A DNA stretch of 64,000 nt from Dipetalonema caudispina (lineage: Eukaryota > Nematoda > Chromadorea > Rhabditida > Onchocercidae), in the NCBI GenBank assembly GCA_013365325.1, contig JABVXV010000013.1, positions 431,413-495,412 on the forward strand, written 5' to 3'. Positions 12,401 to 25,726 of this stretch are shown piece after piece. Every line of letters starts with the position of its first letter. Positions within the stretch are counted from its first letter, which is position 1. The notes beneath the pieces were generated by a model that was given only the letters and a program-made list of their open reading frames with translations, was not told the origin of the DNA and ran no database searches. Position numbers and translations under genes: made by a program.

Positions 12401-15400
12401 TAAGTGATACAATAACTGGTGGTTTCAGCAAACCAAGCCTCTCACGGATGCGTAAAAGTCGTTCACGACAACGGACACCGACTGTTTCCGATAATAAACG
12501 ATTAATTGATAGCCTTCTAAAAAAGATTCATGATTGAAATATTCGTTTTTATGCAGCATTGAAGTTTAAAGTATAGTCAACCGCTCATTCAACTCAATAC
12601 AAATAGGTAAATTTTATGAATGAGTAATTATCATATTCTTGATACAAACTGCTGATCGCAAATCAGTGCTAAATTAAATAACCATCCGAACTTACCCACT
12701 GCGATCATCTATATATGGCAAGCCTTTGCCTACCGGGAAATGCCGTACACGTAAACCATTATTTTCATTTTCCTTATCGATGAATATTTTAATCCTGTAT
12801 TGAGAAGTGTACCTGAAAATTTTGGGATTGAGTTGCAATAAATTGTAAAAACTGTTCAGTAAAATGAAGAGTTATTAAAAACCCAATAATAATGCAGTAG
12901 CAAACAATAAACCAGTGCAGCAGCAAATGAAATGTTTTAATGAACAGCTTCCCCCGAATAACTTCATACCAGCCTGTCACCACCGAAAAGACGCAGTAAG
13001 CCCAGTGAACTGAAAATTAGAAAACATAAGCAATACCTATTGTGTGTTCTCTTTAACCAATAAGCCAGTGTAAGAATCCCGATATTCCGATCATACCGTT
13101 CGATAACTGCATACTGACACATGTCACCACTGAACACTTGCGTTGCTTGACAAAATAACACATCTAGTTGCAACATTTGTGCAAATGAATGTAGTAAATT
13201 ATATACTTCTTGCAGGGGCTGAAAAACGCGTAACAGATATTTCAATTAAGGTCAGCATTTAATTTAAATCTCTTACATGCTGTATGGATAAGGCCAAAGA
13301 ACTATTACAACTGAACACAGCGGAGACTCTACAAAAACAAAACTTCACCACTTCGCATGTTTTCAGAATCACTAACCAGTGCATGAAAATAAGCACAATT
13401 GTTACACGGGACTTAAAAGTAGTTCACAAATTATGCACTGGAAATGAATAATGATAGAAATACTAAATTTAGTCCTTCAAATCTGTAATAGTACCGACCT
13501 CCAAGCTTTTATCCATCCTTAACTGCAAAACATTATGAAGCATATTGACTTGTAATGGATGAACCAGTTTAGTTCCAAAACCAATCTCGTAATCCTCAAC
13601 TAGTATTTTGATGTTCAACAAAGTCCACTTTGTAGCTGGCCGTTCACCCAACAAGGTTAATGACACTTCAAATTCGCCATTAACAGTCATCGTTACCTGT
13701 AAAATCTCTCAAGATCCTTCGGAGAACTTTCTAATTAGCCCAATTGATTTTGTTTTTACAAATGTGATATCGTCTGTTACAGAAAAATTACGCAGACGAT
13801 TCTGAGTTGTCTCATAAGCTATTTCACACATGGTTTTATGTTGCAACTTCTAGACTTAAATTACTAAATTTTCAACATCCAAACTCATAGTAAATCTCAA
13901 AACTTACCATTCCGTTTCTAATTAGAGTTTTCGATATACGAGGTGAAAGTTTTGTTCCATAACTTGAAAGGCGATACTGTATGACCTGATTGAGCCGTGC
14001 TAAGACACATGCTTCTTCTCGTGGTGTTATCGGTGGGTCGGGGATGAAACGACTCTGCAAGTTGATTCGACATAAGTTTTTGAGGAAGACGCAATTCTAA
14101 ACATTACAGAACCTGGGAAAGCTATAATTTCCAGCTATTTAAAACAAAAAAACCATGAACTAAGTTAAACCTGGGCAAATATTCATTCCAACAAAACATT
14201 CCTCCCTTTCCTTTCGCAAGAAATCAAAAACTACTCTGCTCTAAAGAGCTTCTGAATGCATTTGTAACAATTTATTACCTTTATACACAATGGAAGCCGT
14301 GGAAATGTTCCAACTGTGAGAACATCAACAGCTAAAGCCACTTGAAAAGTTGGTAACCTGAATAAAAAGAACCATTAACATATACAGTAGCTATTCCCAC
14401 GAGTCCAATTTTGATTTCACGAAATGTTTCATGAAATTTTTGCTTTCATATTCTTCTTTCCTCTCCATATTGAATATCCTTTTCATTTACGTATTCATAT
14501 TTTTCACATTTCCCAGAAGCTTAAACAACGAAAATGAATTTTGAAAAAATGTTTTCATGCAAAAATAACCAAAAATATGGTAAAGCAAAACATCCAAGAC
14601 AAGAAGCAGTATCCCTCTTGCGTTACAATTTGGTAATACCGCAGTAATTTTCAAATTTATCTCTTCAAAATGAGATCAACCTTGCAAAGACAAGCTCCTC
14701 TCGTGCTAATTGTACCAAGCGATCAGCTGTATCCACGAAATACTGTGACTGCTGGTCCAGGAAATAACAAATCGACTGGAAAACACGAATAACTTGAGAA
14801 AAATTTTTCACAAAAAATATTCACACATCATATGCGTTAAGTAATAAAACAATACTTACAGCACATGATTCAAATTTCTTCGATGATTTCACCCATTTCA
14901 CTACTGCGAGAAGTTTGATAAAAAGCACACGCGTTGAATGTGCAAACTGTACAATGCTAATTTTTCTATCTGAATCGAGCTTTTTCGGCAGTCTGAAATG
15001 TCAAAAACTTGTGATTATAGCTTTGTTTCTCCCCCCCAAAAAAAGACCTATCTTTATCAGCAAAAAAGAAATTTTTAGTATATCATAGTTGCAGTTTATA
15101 TGAAACCGCATTTTCGGTTAAGTTCTTACATACTGTTCGGCTTATTTTAATTGACATTATACCGTCTATGAATCCGTAAATCAACTAATATCATATTTGA
15201 ACTGAACAGAACAGAAAACTTATGTTATATAAACAAAATCCTCCCCACCAACTTAAATAAATCAAACTATTTTAAATGCAATAGAAATCTGATAACTTAC
15301 AATTCGGAAAGAACGGTAAGTTCGTGAAAGATTTGCTGCACGGCAAATTCAATGAGATGCCCTAACGGAATTACCGGTGGACCACATTTCTCCGGTACGG

Positions 15401-15437
15401 TTGGCAACATCGGTTTCATATATTCTTCATCGTCCAT
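6407..15437 (-). CDS. MED14: Mediator complex subunit MED14 (rgr-1 orthologue)
   Basis: 25 exons on the minus strand: 15437-15301, 14992-14860, 14775-14681, 14357-14279, 14054-13908, 13696-13499, 13218-13037, 12812-12696, 12516-12278, 12117-12030, 11907-11751, 11524-11351, 11202-11036, 10951-10774, 10612-10442, 10222-10038, 9771-9567, 9234-9074, 8889-8796, 8583-8406, 8270-8007, 7758-7589, 7238-7107, 6986-6889, 6563-6407. They join in frame to 1301 residues (human about 1450). Family stretches: [58 protein letters not shown], and the shared C-terminal block [18 protein letters not shown]14 is the backbone that joins Mediator head, middle and tail and carries activator signals to RNA polymerase II. 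The start codon lies 25 bases after TTTGTTTCAG, a likely trans-splice site. The intron after exon 21 has a GC donor. Confidence 0.95.
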
Positions 15438-16895
15438 TTCGTCTTTTTACCCTCTGATCTTGCTGAAACAAAACTATTTCTTTAAATTATCTATGAAGTT
15501 CCATTTCAAGAGTATCTATGTTCCAAAATTCTAATTATTTTGCTATTTTCTTCCTGACAACACGCAATATAGTAGTGTTTATAACATTCATTCAGCATTC
15601 CTTAACTAATAAGGGAAAAAAGAAAATGAAATAAAACATTGCGCCAATCAAAAATTCAGTATTAATAGAAATATCTGTTTTTCAAAGAGTTAAATAAAAA
15701 TCTTTGAAAATTTTTTTCGGGTTTTCATTGATTACACTTATTGAATTTGTTGAATTTCCAGTACTTTTCTTCTTTTGCTATAGATAAAATTCACTTTTAT
15801 GCATTCTAAATATCTTTTTGGATTGTTTGACTTAAAAGGTTGTAGTTGAACAAGAAATTGCAGAAAGAAAGAAAGTGTATACATTTTTACCGTTACATGA
15901 AATCAATGGTTTGATCGAAGAAGGTATCGATGTTTTTCTCTATCAAATATTAATTCATAGCATTTAGCTGTTACTGTTGTCTTTTTAGCTCACTAGAGTG
16001 ATATTTCGAATGAAAGATGGCAAAACAAGAGTTTTTCAGTTTTTAATAATCCTCAACATTTTTTCAGTGAAATAAGATCGTAACGTCAGATCAATCGCTG
16101 TACTAATCAGAATATGAGCATATCAAGGTTGATTTTCCAGCATTAGGTAGAAAGAGAGACAATGCGAAGATTTATTGGCACGAGGTGATCCAAATCAGTA
16201 ACAACTTTCTGAGGTAATCGAATTACAAGGAATAATCACTAGGAGGAATTTTGTACTGTATAACTGAAAATTCAATTAACGATATGAAACTTAAAACTTT
16301 TCAATACGAAAAATCACCAACTCTCAAATAAACATTATTTACCATTGTTACGTGACAGATAAAAGCATTGCAAAAACAACATAGGAATAATCAAATGAAA
16401 TACTTCTTTTGTTTTTTTTTTTTCTTTTTTTGAGACTTTATTATATCAAAGTACTTTCAACTAAATCTGATAGATACATTTCATAACAACCAAAAACCGA
16501 ATGAGCAGACATAAAATCACTTTCTTTTCCGGATCTTTACGTTTAAATTTTTATTTAAACTACTTTTGTTAAGCTAAATTTTCCGGAAAACTTAGCACTA
16601 CATAAATCACAAAGCATAGAATATTTAGAAAAGAAACATGAAAAACAAAATAAGGAATTAAATTATTTGAAATTAAAATGTTGATGTTACATTATGTATA
16701 ACTTTTTTGTGTTAATTTCACATAATGATAGTATCAATTTCATGTTGATAAGTGAAGAATTCATGATATAAATTGATAAGGAGTATGATTTGCTCATTAC
16801 CGCGCCCCTTCACCCAAACCATTTTAATTTGATGATGAAAAGGATTGATTTAAACAACAGAAATGGGTAATATCACAAGAGTGCATGAGAACTAC

Positions 16896-16951
16896 AACAC
16901 ACACACACACACACACATACACGCACACACACACACATACACACACATACA
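16896..16951. repeat. (CA)n microsatellite
   Basis: An imperfect run of CA dinucleotides broken by occasional TA and GC steps. It lies in the MED14-INTS6 intergenic region and should be length-polymorphic. Confidence 0.95.
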
Positions 16952-17422
16952 GCCATCAGCAATTTGTCAATGATATAGGGCTGTAATAGTGAGAATAAGT
17001 TAGGTTTAAATCAAAATAGCCAAAAATCAACAAAATAATTTTTACAAATTTTCTTATTACTTTGTAACTTTTCCAACACTCTTACACTATTTTTTTTTGT
17101 TTTTCCATCTTTTTCACACACATTAATATGTTTCGTCGGAGAGAGATAGAGAGGGAGAAATAAATAGTTTTTTAATTTTGAATTAGAAAAAGATTTGAAT
17201 TATATAATATAATTTTGTTTAACATTTACTCGTTTTTTTCTTTTTTTTTCTATAATTTAGCTTTTTCTTCCCCCACCTCTATTAATTAATATTTTGTTGC
17301 AATGTTTATTGTATGGAGCAATTTGTACCTAAACCTAATGAAATATAGTGGCATTATAGCTAAAAATTAGAGAGAATGGAAAAAGGTTAGTGTGGAAGGA
17401 TGTGAGAGGTGACATAGTGGTG

Positions 17423-17459
17423 TATATAAGAGGAGCTGAATGACTGGCTCGATTCAGTT
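17423..17459 (+). promoter_or_regulatory. Candidate INTS6 core promoter (TATA + initiator)
   Basis: TATATAAG at 17423-17430 is followed by TCAGTT at 17454-17459. Its adenine is 33 bases from the TATA start, the usual spacing for a TATA/initiator pair. It sits about 530 bases before the INTS6 start codon, at the edge of a GC-richer block. No strong 3' splice site precedes the start codon, so an untrimmed leader is plausible. Confidence 0.5.
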
Positions 17460-17984
17460 TGTAGTATGGGAGCTGCTCCGTTTATGAGTGAGTGGGCGTG
17501 TGCGAGGCGTACGTGACGTGGTTGTGGGCGTGTGTTGACGGATTGTGTTGGTGGTTTGCGTGTTATTGATTTTTTTTTTTTTTTTTTTCATTTTTATTCA
17601 CTTCTAACATTTTATTTGTTTTATTTTTCATGTATTTTGGAAATAGAAGTAAGTGATGATAGGTGCATTTTATTCGCATTATTGTGAAGTTTAAAGCTTG
17701 TTATTATCTGTTTCGCTCTTTTCTGTGATCCCATAGAGAGGAAAGAAGTGGGAGAGAGAGAAGGGGAAAAGTAGTTGGTAGAGAATAAAATTAATTTGAA
17801 GGAAAATATAGTTGCTTTTTTTGGTGTGGTGGTGGTCGTGGAAAGAGAAGAGAAGGAGAGGGATACAGTGTTGATAAGAGTGGTTCAGCTGACAGCTAAT
17901 TAAAAGGAGGAGGAAGAGAGCGGGCGACAACGAAGAGGCGAAAGATTCGAACGGTGATTTTGTGGGGATGAGAAGTGTGGAAGC

Positions 17985-20900
17985 ATGACAATTGTCGTTT
18001 TCCTCATCGATTCTAGTGCCTCGATGGCTCAAAAGACTTATCAGGGTACCGCGATGCTGGATGTAGCTCGGTCTGTTGTTGAATTGATCCTCAAGGTAAT
18101 TCCCTCCCTGTTATTTTCTCATCCTTTCTCACAATTGTGACTTTTAGACTCTTGCATAACGGATTAGTTTCTAGATTCCCTGAAATATCTGTAGATGTTT
18201 CACAACAAATGGGTTAACTTTGGAAGAGGAAGTGATGCCCATTTTTTACTGCTTGCAAAGTTTTTAGTACTAAAGAATTAGATTTTCTAAATTCTATTTT
18301 TCCATACAATGTTGGCAATTGGAATGTTTGTAATATTTTTTGCCTGTCCGTTACTTATTTAAAGTGAAGAAAATAGAATTGTTGCAGCAACGGGTACGTG
18401 ATGCAAGTGCACGTGGTGATCGATATATGCTGATGTCATTCGAAGAATTTCCTATGAATGTAAAGGTTCGTAAAAGCTCAGCTAACAGTGGTGACAGATG
18501 TCGATCCATAAATGACAACAGAACTTTTCCGGATCGGAGATGAGAGTGCAGTGTGGGAGAAAAAAGTTCCAGGAAACTGTGGAAAAAGAGGGAGAAAGAG
18601 GAAGGAGAAGCGCCAAAAGACATCATCAAGAATGGCGCACAATTCTTGCATTTTAAATGAAAAAAGTAAAAAAAAAACAGTTGCACAAAAGATAAAATTT
18701 TCATATTTCGAGGACTGATCGTAAAAACAAAATTATGAATAAAATAGGCCTCAACTGCTGCCGCTGTCATCGGAAATTCCAACGCAGCGTGTTTGCCAGT
18801 GTTGAGCTCACCCGAAGAGTTCACTGAAAAGCTGCCTGCCTTCAGGGTAAAAAGTACTCCTAACAGCCGGGCGCATGAAGCGATCATTGGACCTCGCTTA
18901 AGGGGAAATGTTCCAGATTGTCGTGAAGCTGAATCCATATGGCTACAGGTAGCTGCAGCTGCACAATGTATGGAAGTAGTCTGGTTGGTGCAGCCGAAAC
19001 TCCGAACAAGATTTAACCGAATTCAAGATTCAAGGGAATCTTTTGAAATTAATAGATTTTAATGAAATTTAAAAACTTGATATTGTGGGGTTGTGTTACC
19101 CATCCTTGTTGATGTCTTTGGGTTTGATCTATTCGGTTAAGGAAAAACGGTAAAATGCAAGGCAGTTATCCGGGCGCTTCTCCCATTCCCATGATTAAGA
19201 AAACGAGAAATGTAACCAGTTACAATAGAAGAAAAGGGTTAACAAAATTAGGGAAAGGAAAGAGGCCTGATTGGTTGGATATAGGATTTGAAAGTAGAAA
19301 AATTCAATTAGAAATAAAAGTAAATAAAGGAGAGAATTAAGGATGAGAATAAAGTGTTGTTAGTGATCTATGGCCTTTCTATTTCTAACATCCTATTGGC
19401 TATTGGCTATTGGGCTATTGGTAAACGATATGCAATTGCTTCGTAAATAAGCACGCACATATTGTGTAATGATGTTACTCAGCGAATAAGAATAGTTGCA
19501 AAGGATGCACTGTTGGAATTTAACAACCTTGTAGTTTATTTATCAAACAAATGACCTTCAACTTGTAAATAATCTGTAAGAGTTATGCATAGACATGCTG
19601 GAATCACTCAATACATTTGGTCCATTTTAGTGTGGATAAGAGTTGGGAGAAAATGGGGATTCAACTTATTGATATTATTGTACAGATTAGGAAGATATAA
19701 GCATGTTAGTTTTGAATTTTTATGGCTTTTGCTGGGAACATTATTACTGCTTTATAAATTTTCATTTGAAAAGAAGGATGAGAAGTTTCGGATTTTAAAA
19801 TGGATATACGAATTATCCTGATTTTTTTGTTAAAAGTGATTTTAGTTGAGTGGGAAACACACCAATCAGAGCCGATAGACCTGAAAGACATACTAATCAT
19901 GTGGAAGGAATCGGTGCTCTTTTAGAAAGAGTGATCGTTCTGTCATTCCATTGTAATCATATCAGACCACATTGTGAACTCTGACTGCTATAGATATGTA
20001 ACAAGAAACTAACTTGCAAAAGTGCAGAGAGTAAAGAGGAATGGCAAATCAGTGATTTGAACATTTTTAAAACAAATGAGTTATGTATTGTGAAGAAACC
20101 TTATTCCAAACTTTCCAGATGCTTATTCATTTCTAAGTTTTGTTTTTTCATTGTTTTTCATTCAAAAGTTATTTATCCCAAATAGCTTAATATCTAGCTT
20201 TCACATGATATCATACTAAATATATTCGGTATGCACTTGCATATCGTTATGAAGCATTTTAGTAAGTAACAAGAAAATTGTGAATGAACTGGCAGAATTT
20301 ACTATGCAAACATATACACTAAGAGAGATTTTTCGTTGAACAACAATTTAGAGTGAGCAAACAGTGCTGCTTGTTTGATTGCTTATGCATTATTTATGAA
20401 TTTTTGTTTCAGGCAGGATGGCGAGAAAGCCAAAGTGTCTTTCAAGAACAATTGAAAATGCTGAAACCGCATGGTTTGACATCTTTTGGTGCTGCTTTAG
20501 GCTCAGCATTAAGGTATTTATCAGGATTAAATATTTCATGTAATTTCCATGAATTAAGGATTGCCGTTTTGTAGATTAGGTAAATAAGTTCTGGTGTCAA
20601 ATTATAACAACATGAATATTTCTAGCTGATTATTATTACGGTAATGTTGATCTGATGTAGACTTCAAGGATTCTGTAAATTACGTTATCATAGCAAGCAA
20701 CTGGAACTGATCAGTGTATTTTTTTTTAAATTCTTGATTTTTGTTCAAGATTTGTGAATGTGAATCGACTGCAAACTGGCATTGACAATTTTGGTGCTGG
20801 TCGTTATCCATTCTATATCGAACCGGTTGTTATAATTAGTATAACTGATGGTAACTGTTTGACTTGTCCTCAGTTTGGAACTATTAATGAGGTAAAGCTT

Positions 20901-23900
20901 TGTTCACTGCAAAATTTTTTTAAGTTTTCGTTACAAAGTTAAAATGAGGTAATAGAACGACTGGTGATATGGGCAGGACGATTACAGTAGCAGATTTTTT
21001 AAATCACATCTAAATACAATAGCTGTGTTGATTGTTGTCTAGTGAGATATCTGTAGTTTGCAGGTGATGGGAAAATTTCTTACTAAAGCGGTTAACTAGT
21101 TTTTATGAATGTGACCTAGAAATATGGGAAACTTCAGTATGAAATGAAGTATGTATGAAGTGTTTATGAAGATATATATGAAGTGTGTATTAATTGATCT
21201 CTTTGTTGCAGATTAAAGTTGCTAAGCCCACAGCAATTGGTAACGAACTGATTGAAGAACCGTTTAGATGGGACCAACGCCTTTATTCAATAGTTCTGCG
21301 TCTTGGTGGTAATACTCCTGTAGGAAAAGTTTCTCCTGGAATGAATATACCTTCCGACAATAGTCCTATTGATGCGATGTGTATTGCAACTGGAGGTAAG
21401 TGGTCATTATTATTCAAAAGGTGAATTTGTTGTCATCTTAAGTTAAAAGGCATTTTTATTGTTTTATTTCCCTTTTAAGATTAGTTTCCAGTTTTTGCTT
21501 GAAATTTGATATGGATTATTTTCCATGCTTATAATTCATAGAGGATTTTTTAAGCAGCAGCAACATTTTCGAATAATTTCAGGACGATCATATTGCGTAT
21601 CGTCTCATAAAATGTTGGCTATGTGTGTTGAGTCGGTCGTTCAGAAACTGCAACAACAGGGAATCGTTTTGCGTTTCGAAAAATACGGACCAGATCCCAT
21701 ATTGAATCCTGGTATTTTTTAAAATTTCCAAAGATTTATTTTCGAATTTCAGCTTTTGAATGTGAGGAAAATGTTTCTTTATAAACTCATTCAAATCTTG
21801 TTCCAGAAGTTAAATAATCAGTCTTTTTTTTTTCAGATCGAACAAACGGTGTTGTTGAAAACGGAGGTTCGAAAAAAAATGGTGAATTAGCATCTGTTAC
21901 TGTTGGTGGTAAACCATTTAATTCAGATAATTGGCATAATGTTACTTGTACCGTTTATTCGCGTGCATCTCGATCATATCCCGGCCACTGGCCCATTCCA
22001 GAGGCGTTTTGGCCCGATCGCAGCATGTAATTTTTTTTTTTCAATTTACAAACAAAATATATTGCACAGTATCTCATCATTGTATATTCAGTTTTGGAAG
22101 AAAATTTCATAGTGCATAGCATTCGTTTTCCAACCACTGATTGAATTTAGTTTTGATTTTCATTCTGTTAATGCTTTCGGTTGCAGGATAAGTTTACCGC
22201 CACGAAAAGCTCATCCAGTGATCTCATTTCGTTGTGAATCTTGTGAACCTCTTGTTTGTCAGGATTTCCCATTTGATAAGTATGAGCTTGAGCCTTCGCC
22301 TTTAACCAGGTTTATATTGGAGCGTAAACAACCTGGTGTTTGTTGGCAGGTATAATTTGCTCTTTTCCTCTTTTTTTATAATGATCTTTTTGCTATGATC
22401 ATGATTTTTTCTAGGTTTGAAACTTTTTTTCGTCGACTTCTTTAACCTTACTCATTGTTTGTGTGGAGCATATTTCCATAATCTCAGTGAGTTCAAGAAG
22501 TAGAGGTAGACATCTTAGTCGGTTCAAGCCGAAGCATTCAAACCAGTGGAACTCTAACGAGGAAGTGGGTCGAAGCTAGCTCATTTAGTGACTGCAAAGT
22601 GATTCTCTTTTAGAAGGCCCATATATACTTTCTCTCACTTATATGACTGACAACAAATCGTGGTCATTGAATTTGTTTAAATATTTTCGTTAGAAGTAAT
22701 GAAAACTTCAGGTTTTCGTTCATAATTCAAGTGCACTCGGAAGTTCACCGGCTCCTTTCGGATACCTCAAAGCAGCCACAAATTTATCTTGTGTGAATTT
22801 ATTTATAATGCCTTACAATTATCCGCTTTTGCTTCCGCTAATCGAAGAAATGAAAATGGACTCGAAAGCCAAAAATAGCCACTCCTGGAGATTGCGTTTG
22901 GAAAAATACTTGGCCACAGTACCAAGTTACTATGTACAGGTAAATAATAGTTTTACAGTCAGAATTGTACATATTTTTTGTTTGTGCTATTTTACAATTA
23001 GTACCTATTTTCGCATAATTCAGCAGTCAAGAGGATACGGGATTCAGTTCAAGTCTTAATATTACTTATGCATATATTATATACAGTATTATATGTAGCA
23101 TCGATAGAGGTAGTTATTTGGTTATTTTCGGGGGAATGAAACAGTGTGCAATTTGTATGGGTGTGAGTCAGGATTTCCTCATTTCCAAATACTTTTATAA
23201 TCCGGAGTTTGGAGATTGTTATTTCTCTACAATTTTAAAACTAAAATTTCACTTTAGCCACTAAAAAAGGCATTTACTCGATTAAATATCTCACATCCAA
23301 TGTTGGAACCAGATCAAATGCAACAGTATTCGTATAACATATTGTCGTACATTGCGAAAGTGAAACATATGGCTCGTGAAGAATTTGAATCGCTTTGTAG
23401 TACCGTGGCAGCATCGTTACAAATCTCTGTTCCGCTTATATCATTGGTTTGTTTCATGCATAAATAATATGTAGAAAGCCAATTAATCCATCAAAACGAT
23501 GGCTATAGTTGTTCATGTTATGATTTATTTTAGGTTGGTGTTCAAAAGCGTGCGCGTCTCCGAGATAATCGAAGCATGAGGAGGATCTCTGGTTATAATG
23601 ATTTGGACAGTTTTCATGGGTTCCAGGTTTTCTTTTCTTTTTTTATTTGGCAGTTTTTGTTGCCAAGTGTAATTTATACGTAGAACTAAATTTTCCTGTA
23701 TTTATTGCTTATATTTTATTTATCCGTATATCTTGGCTTACTAGTTAAGTTCATGATTTTGTACTTGTATGCACACGGTAGGTACGGCACTAAGATCAGC
23801 TACAGGTTACTATTATAAAGCTTTAACTTATGTTAAGCATGCAGTTTAAATTGCAGGTACAAGTTGATATTCCTAAAATATTGATTGCTCCGTCGTTACA

Positions 23901-25726
23901 ATTTCGAAATCCATTTGAAATTAGACGAGGAAGACTTTTCGAGCAGGTGCAGAAAATGCGAATCAATTTAATGCAACAACTCAATATAGGGCAGATACCA
24001 GTATTTGAAGGTGGCCGGCCGGGTACCAGTATCAAATTGCAGCATGCCGGTTTGTTTTATCTATTCTAGTATTTCCCATTTTTTAAGCTGAAATACTTTG
24101 TGTTGTATTTACTTTTGCTTGCAGAGGATTTGCACAATCTTCCCATTAGTCAAATGGGAAATTATCAGGAATATATCAAGAGCCTTGAGGCTGTAGGACG
24201 TGGTCCACTTAGAGAAGTTGAACCTCAAGCAATCCGTGTGCATGCGTTCGGGAACCCATTTAAAATCGATAAGGTGCGTAATCTTGAAACATTCTTGAAA
24301 AAAAAAAAGCTGTTTAAAATCCGAATAAACTTCAAACAGTTCAAAGCTTGAATTATATTCATTTACAATTCTTGTCAAGTTAGCTTCTTTAGTTAATGTT
24401 TTATGTTACAGAAGACTATGACAGTGGATGAAGTGGGTGAAGGGAACTTACTAGGGACTTCTCCGAAAGTAGAAACTTCAAAAAAACGGTTATCTTCGAC
24501 TGGTTCAAGTGCTTCAAGCACAGATAGTAGTCGCCCACCGCGACGAAAGGCGGGACCTTTGGCAGCCGATTCCTTGTCTCGATGGCGGTAAATGTTTTAT
24601 TATACTCAAGTTTTCTATATATTTTAATTCTCAGAAAACGTTGTGAAATCTTCTAAACTATTTTGTGTCTGATTGTTTTATCTTTTACTAAAAAGTAATG
24701 TAGGAATGCTACATTGTTTTTCCAATTGCAGGCGACGGCGGCGACATAGTACATCCTCGTGTTCATCGGTTGCTTCTTCTTTATCCGATCTCGAATTAGC
24801 CTCTCTCAGATCCGATCTCTCTCCCGAAGATACTCGTGAGTTTGTTGCATTATTTTTATCATCTGTTTCCCACGATAGCTTGATCTTTGGGTTGATAATG
24901 CGAATGTTTGTTTCTCCCTAGCTTTTGTGTTTTTCATTGTTGCATCACATGGAAATTTCTCGATCAATATTTGGCGAAATTTGTTCTCGTTTCACAGTTT
25001 GATAGAACTGTAGATTTATGATCGGTGGTAAAAATATATTTCAACATTTGCTTACTTAAACACTGCCATAGTACTTTCAGAAGCAATTACTGGTTCAGGA
25101 TGCGGACCGTCTACGTCAGGTTTAAACGGTAATGTTGAACATAGATTGAATGGTGATGTACATGAAAAATCGCTGAAAAGAGTCTCTCCAGCAAGGTCTC
25201 AATTTTCACCAGTGGAGAAAAAATCACGTTTAGAAGGTGCATCGCGCCTAGAAGAATCGGCATTGAAAGAGAAGAAATTACTTTTGGGCAAATTTGTGAG
25301 GAAGCTCGCAGATGGTATGTTTCATTCGTATAATTTCTAAATCGAATTAGTTGTTATAAATAGGACTTCTTCAGCGGACGATATTTTTCATTTTAATTTT
25401 CTTTCTGTCAGTAATGTAAGTTAGAAAGAGCTTATACCTGATGTAGCTTGGTGACACATGCACATAGTTAAGCATGGATATTATGAAAGAAATATTATCT
25501 TCATTCGATTCGAAAATTGGTGAAAAGTAAACACAATATTTCAGCTGAAAAAGTGATGTCGATGCAAAGCATGGAAATAAAAGATCTTTGTGCCGTGGAT
25601 CGTAGGATATGTTTACGTTATGCATTACGTGAGGCAAGACGATTTCGGAGGAAAGCATTGATAGATCTTATGACCAAGCAGTTGAATCAGTTGCTACCGG
25701 ATGCTTCTATCTGTGAAGATTTATAG
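17985..25726 (+). CDS. INTS6: Integrator complex subunit 6 (DICE1 / dic-1 orthologue)
   Basis: 17 exons: 17985-18095, 18388-18465, 20413-20513, 20750-20891, 21212-21395, 21583-21711, 21837-22026, 22187-22349, 22712-22939, 23258-23446, 23534-23626, 23857-24049, 24125-24273, 24412-24587, 24732-24835, 25081-25314, 25545-25726. They join in frame to 881 residues. The N-terminus is a von Willebrand A domain starting MTIVVFLIDSSASM, with an intact DxSxS metal site, followed by RGDRYMLMSFEE, GLTSFG and SITDG. Further family blocks are EEPFRWDQRLYSIVLRL, GHWPIPEAFWPD, PFDKYELEPSPLT, CVNLFIMPYNYPLLLPL and MGNYQEYIKSLE. A serine/arginine-rich linker precedes a conserved C-terminal helix region (REARRFRRKALIDLM). 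INTS6 is part of the Integrator-PP2A module that attenuates RNA polymerase II and helps process snRNA 3' ends. AATAAA lies at 26539-26544. Confidence 0.95.
18466..20412 (+). other. Long INTS6 intron 2 with a GC-richer ORF island
   Basis: A 1.9-kb intron between the second and third coding exons. Most is AT-rich, but 18749-19062 is clearly GC-richer and open on both strands (see finding). A short tandem array of GGCTATT-type units occurs at about 19390-19422. I could not assign any of it to a known gene or repeat. Confidence 0.5.

Larger units (their letters stand above)
15438..17984. promoter_or_regulatory. Shared upstream region of divergent MED14 and INTS6
   Basis: About 2.5 kb between two head-to-head genes. 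The MED14 side ends with a likely trans-splice acceptor at 15463-15465 (minus strand). The INTS6 side becomes GC-richer from about 17400 and holds a TATA box plus initiator-like site, a short upstream ORF (17466-17516), a T run at 17571-17588 and GA-rich leader sequence. A CA microsatellite lies at 16896-16951 and a small inverted repeat (8-base arms, 4-base loop) at 16541-16560. I found no coding exon in the middle. Confidence 0.55.

Noticed and set aside
12976..13011. Candidate extra MED14 exon between exons 7 and 8
   Set aside because: It has splice-like ends but breaks the phase, whereas joining 13037 directly to 12812 restores a continuous conserved segment.
18351..18938. 195-codon minus-strand ORF overlapping INTS6 exon 2
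   Set aside because: Part is the antisense of a real exon and low-complexity phenylalanine-rich sequence; only the GC-rich right half was kept as a finding.
22501..22509. GTTCAAGCC, a tRNA B-box-like string
   Set aside because: The flanking bases do not form a T-arm and no A-box lies upstream.
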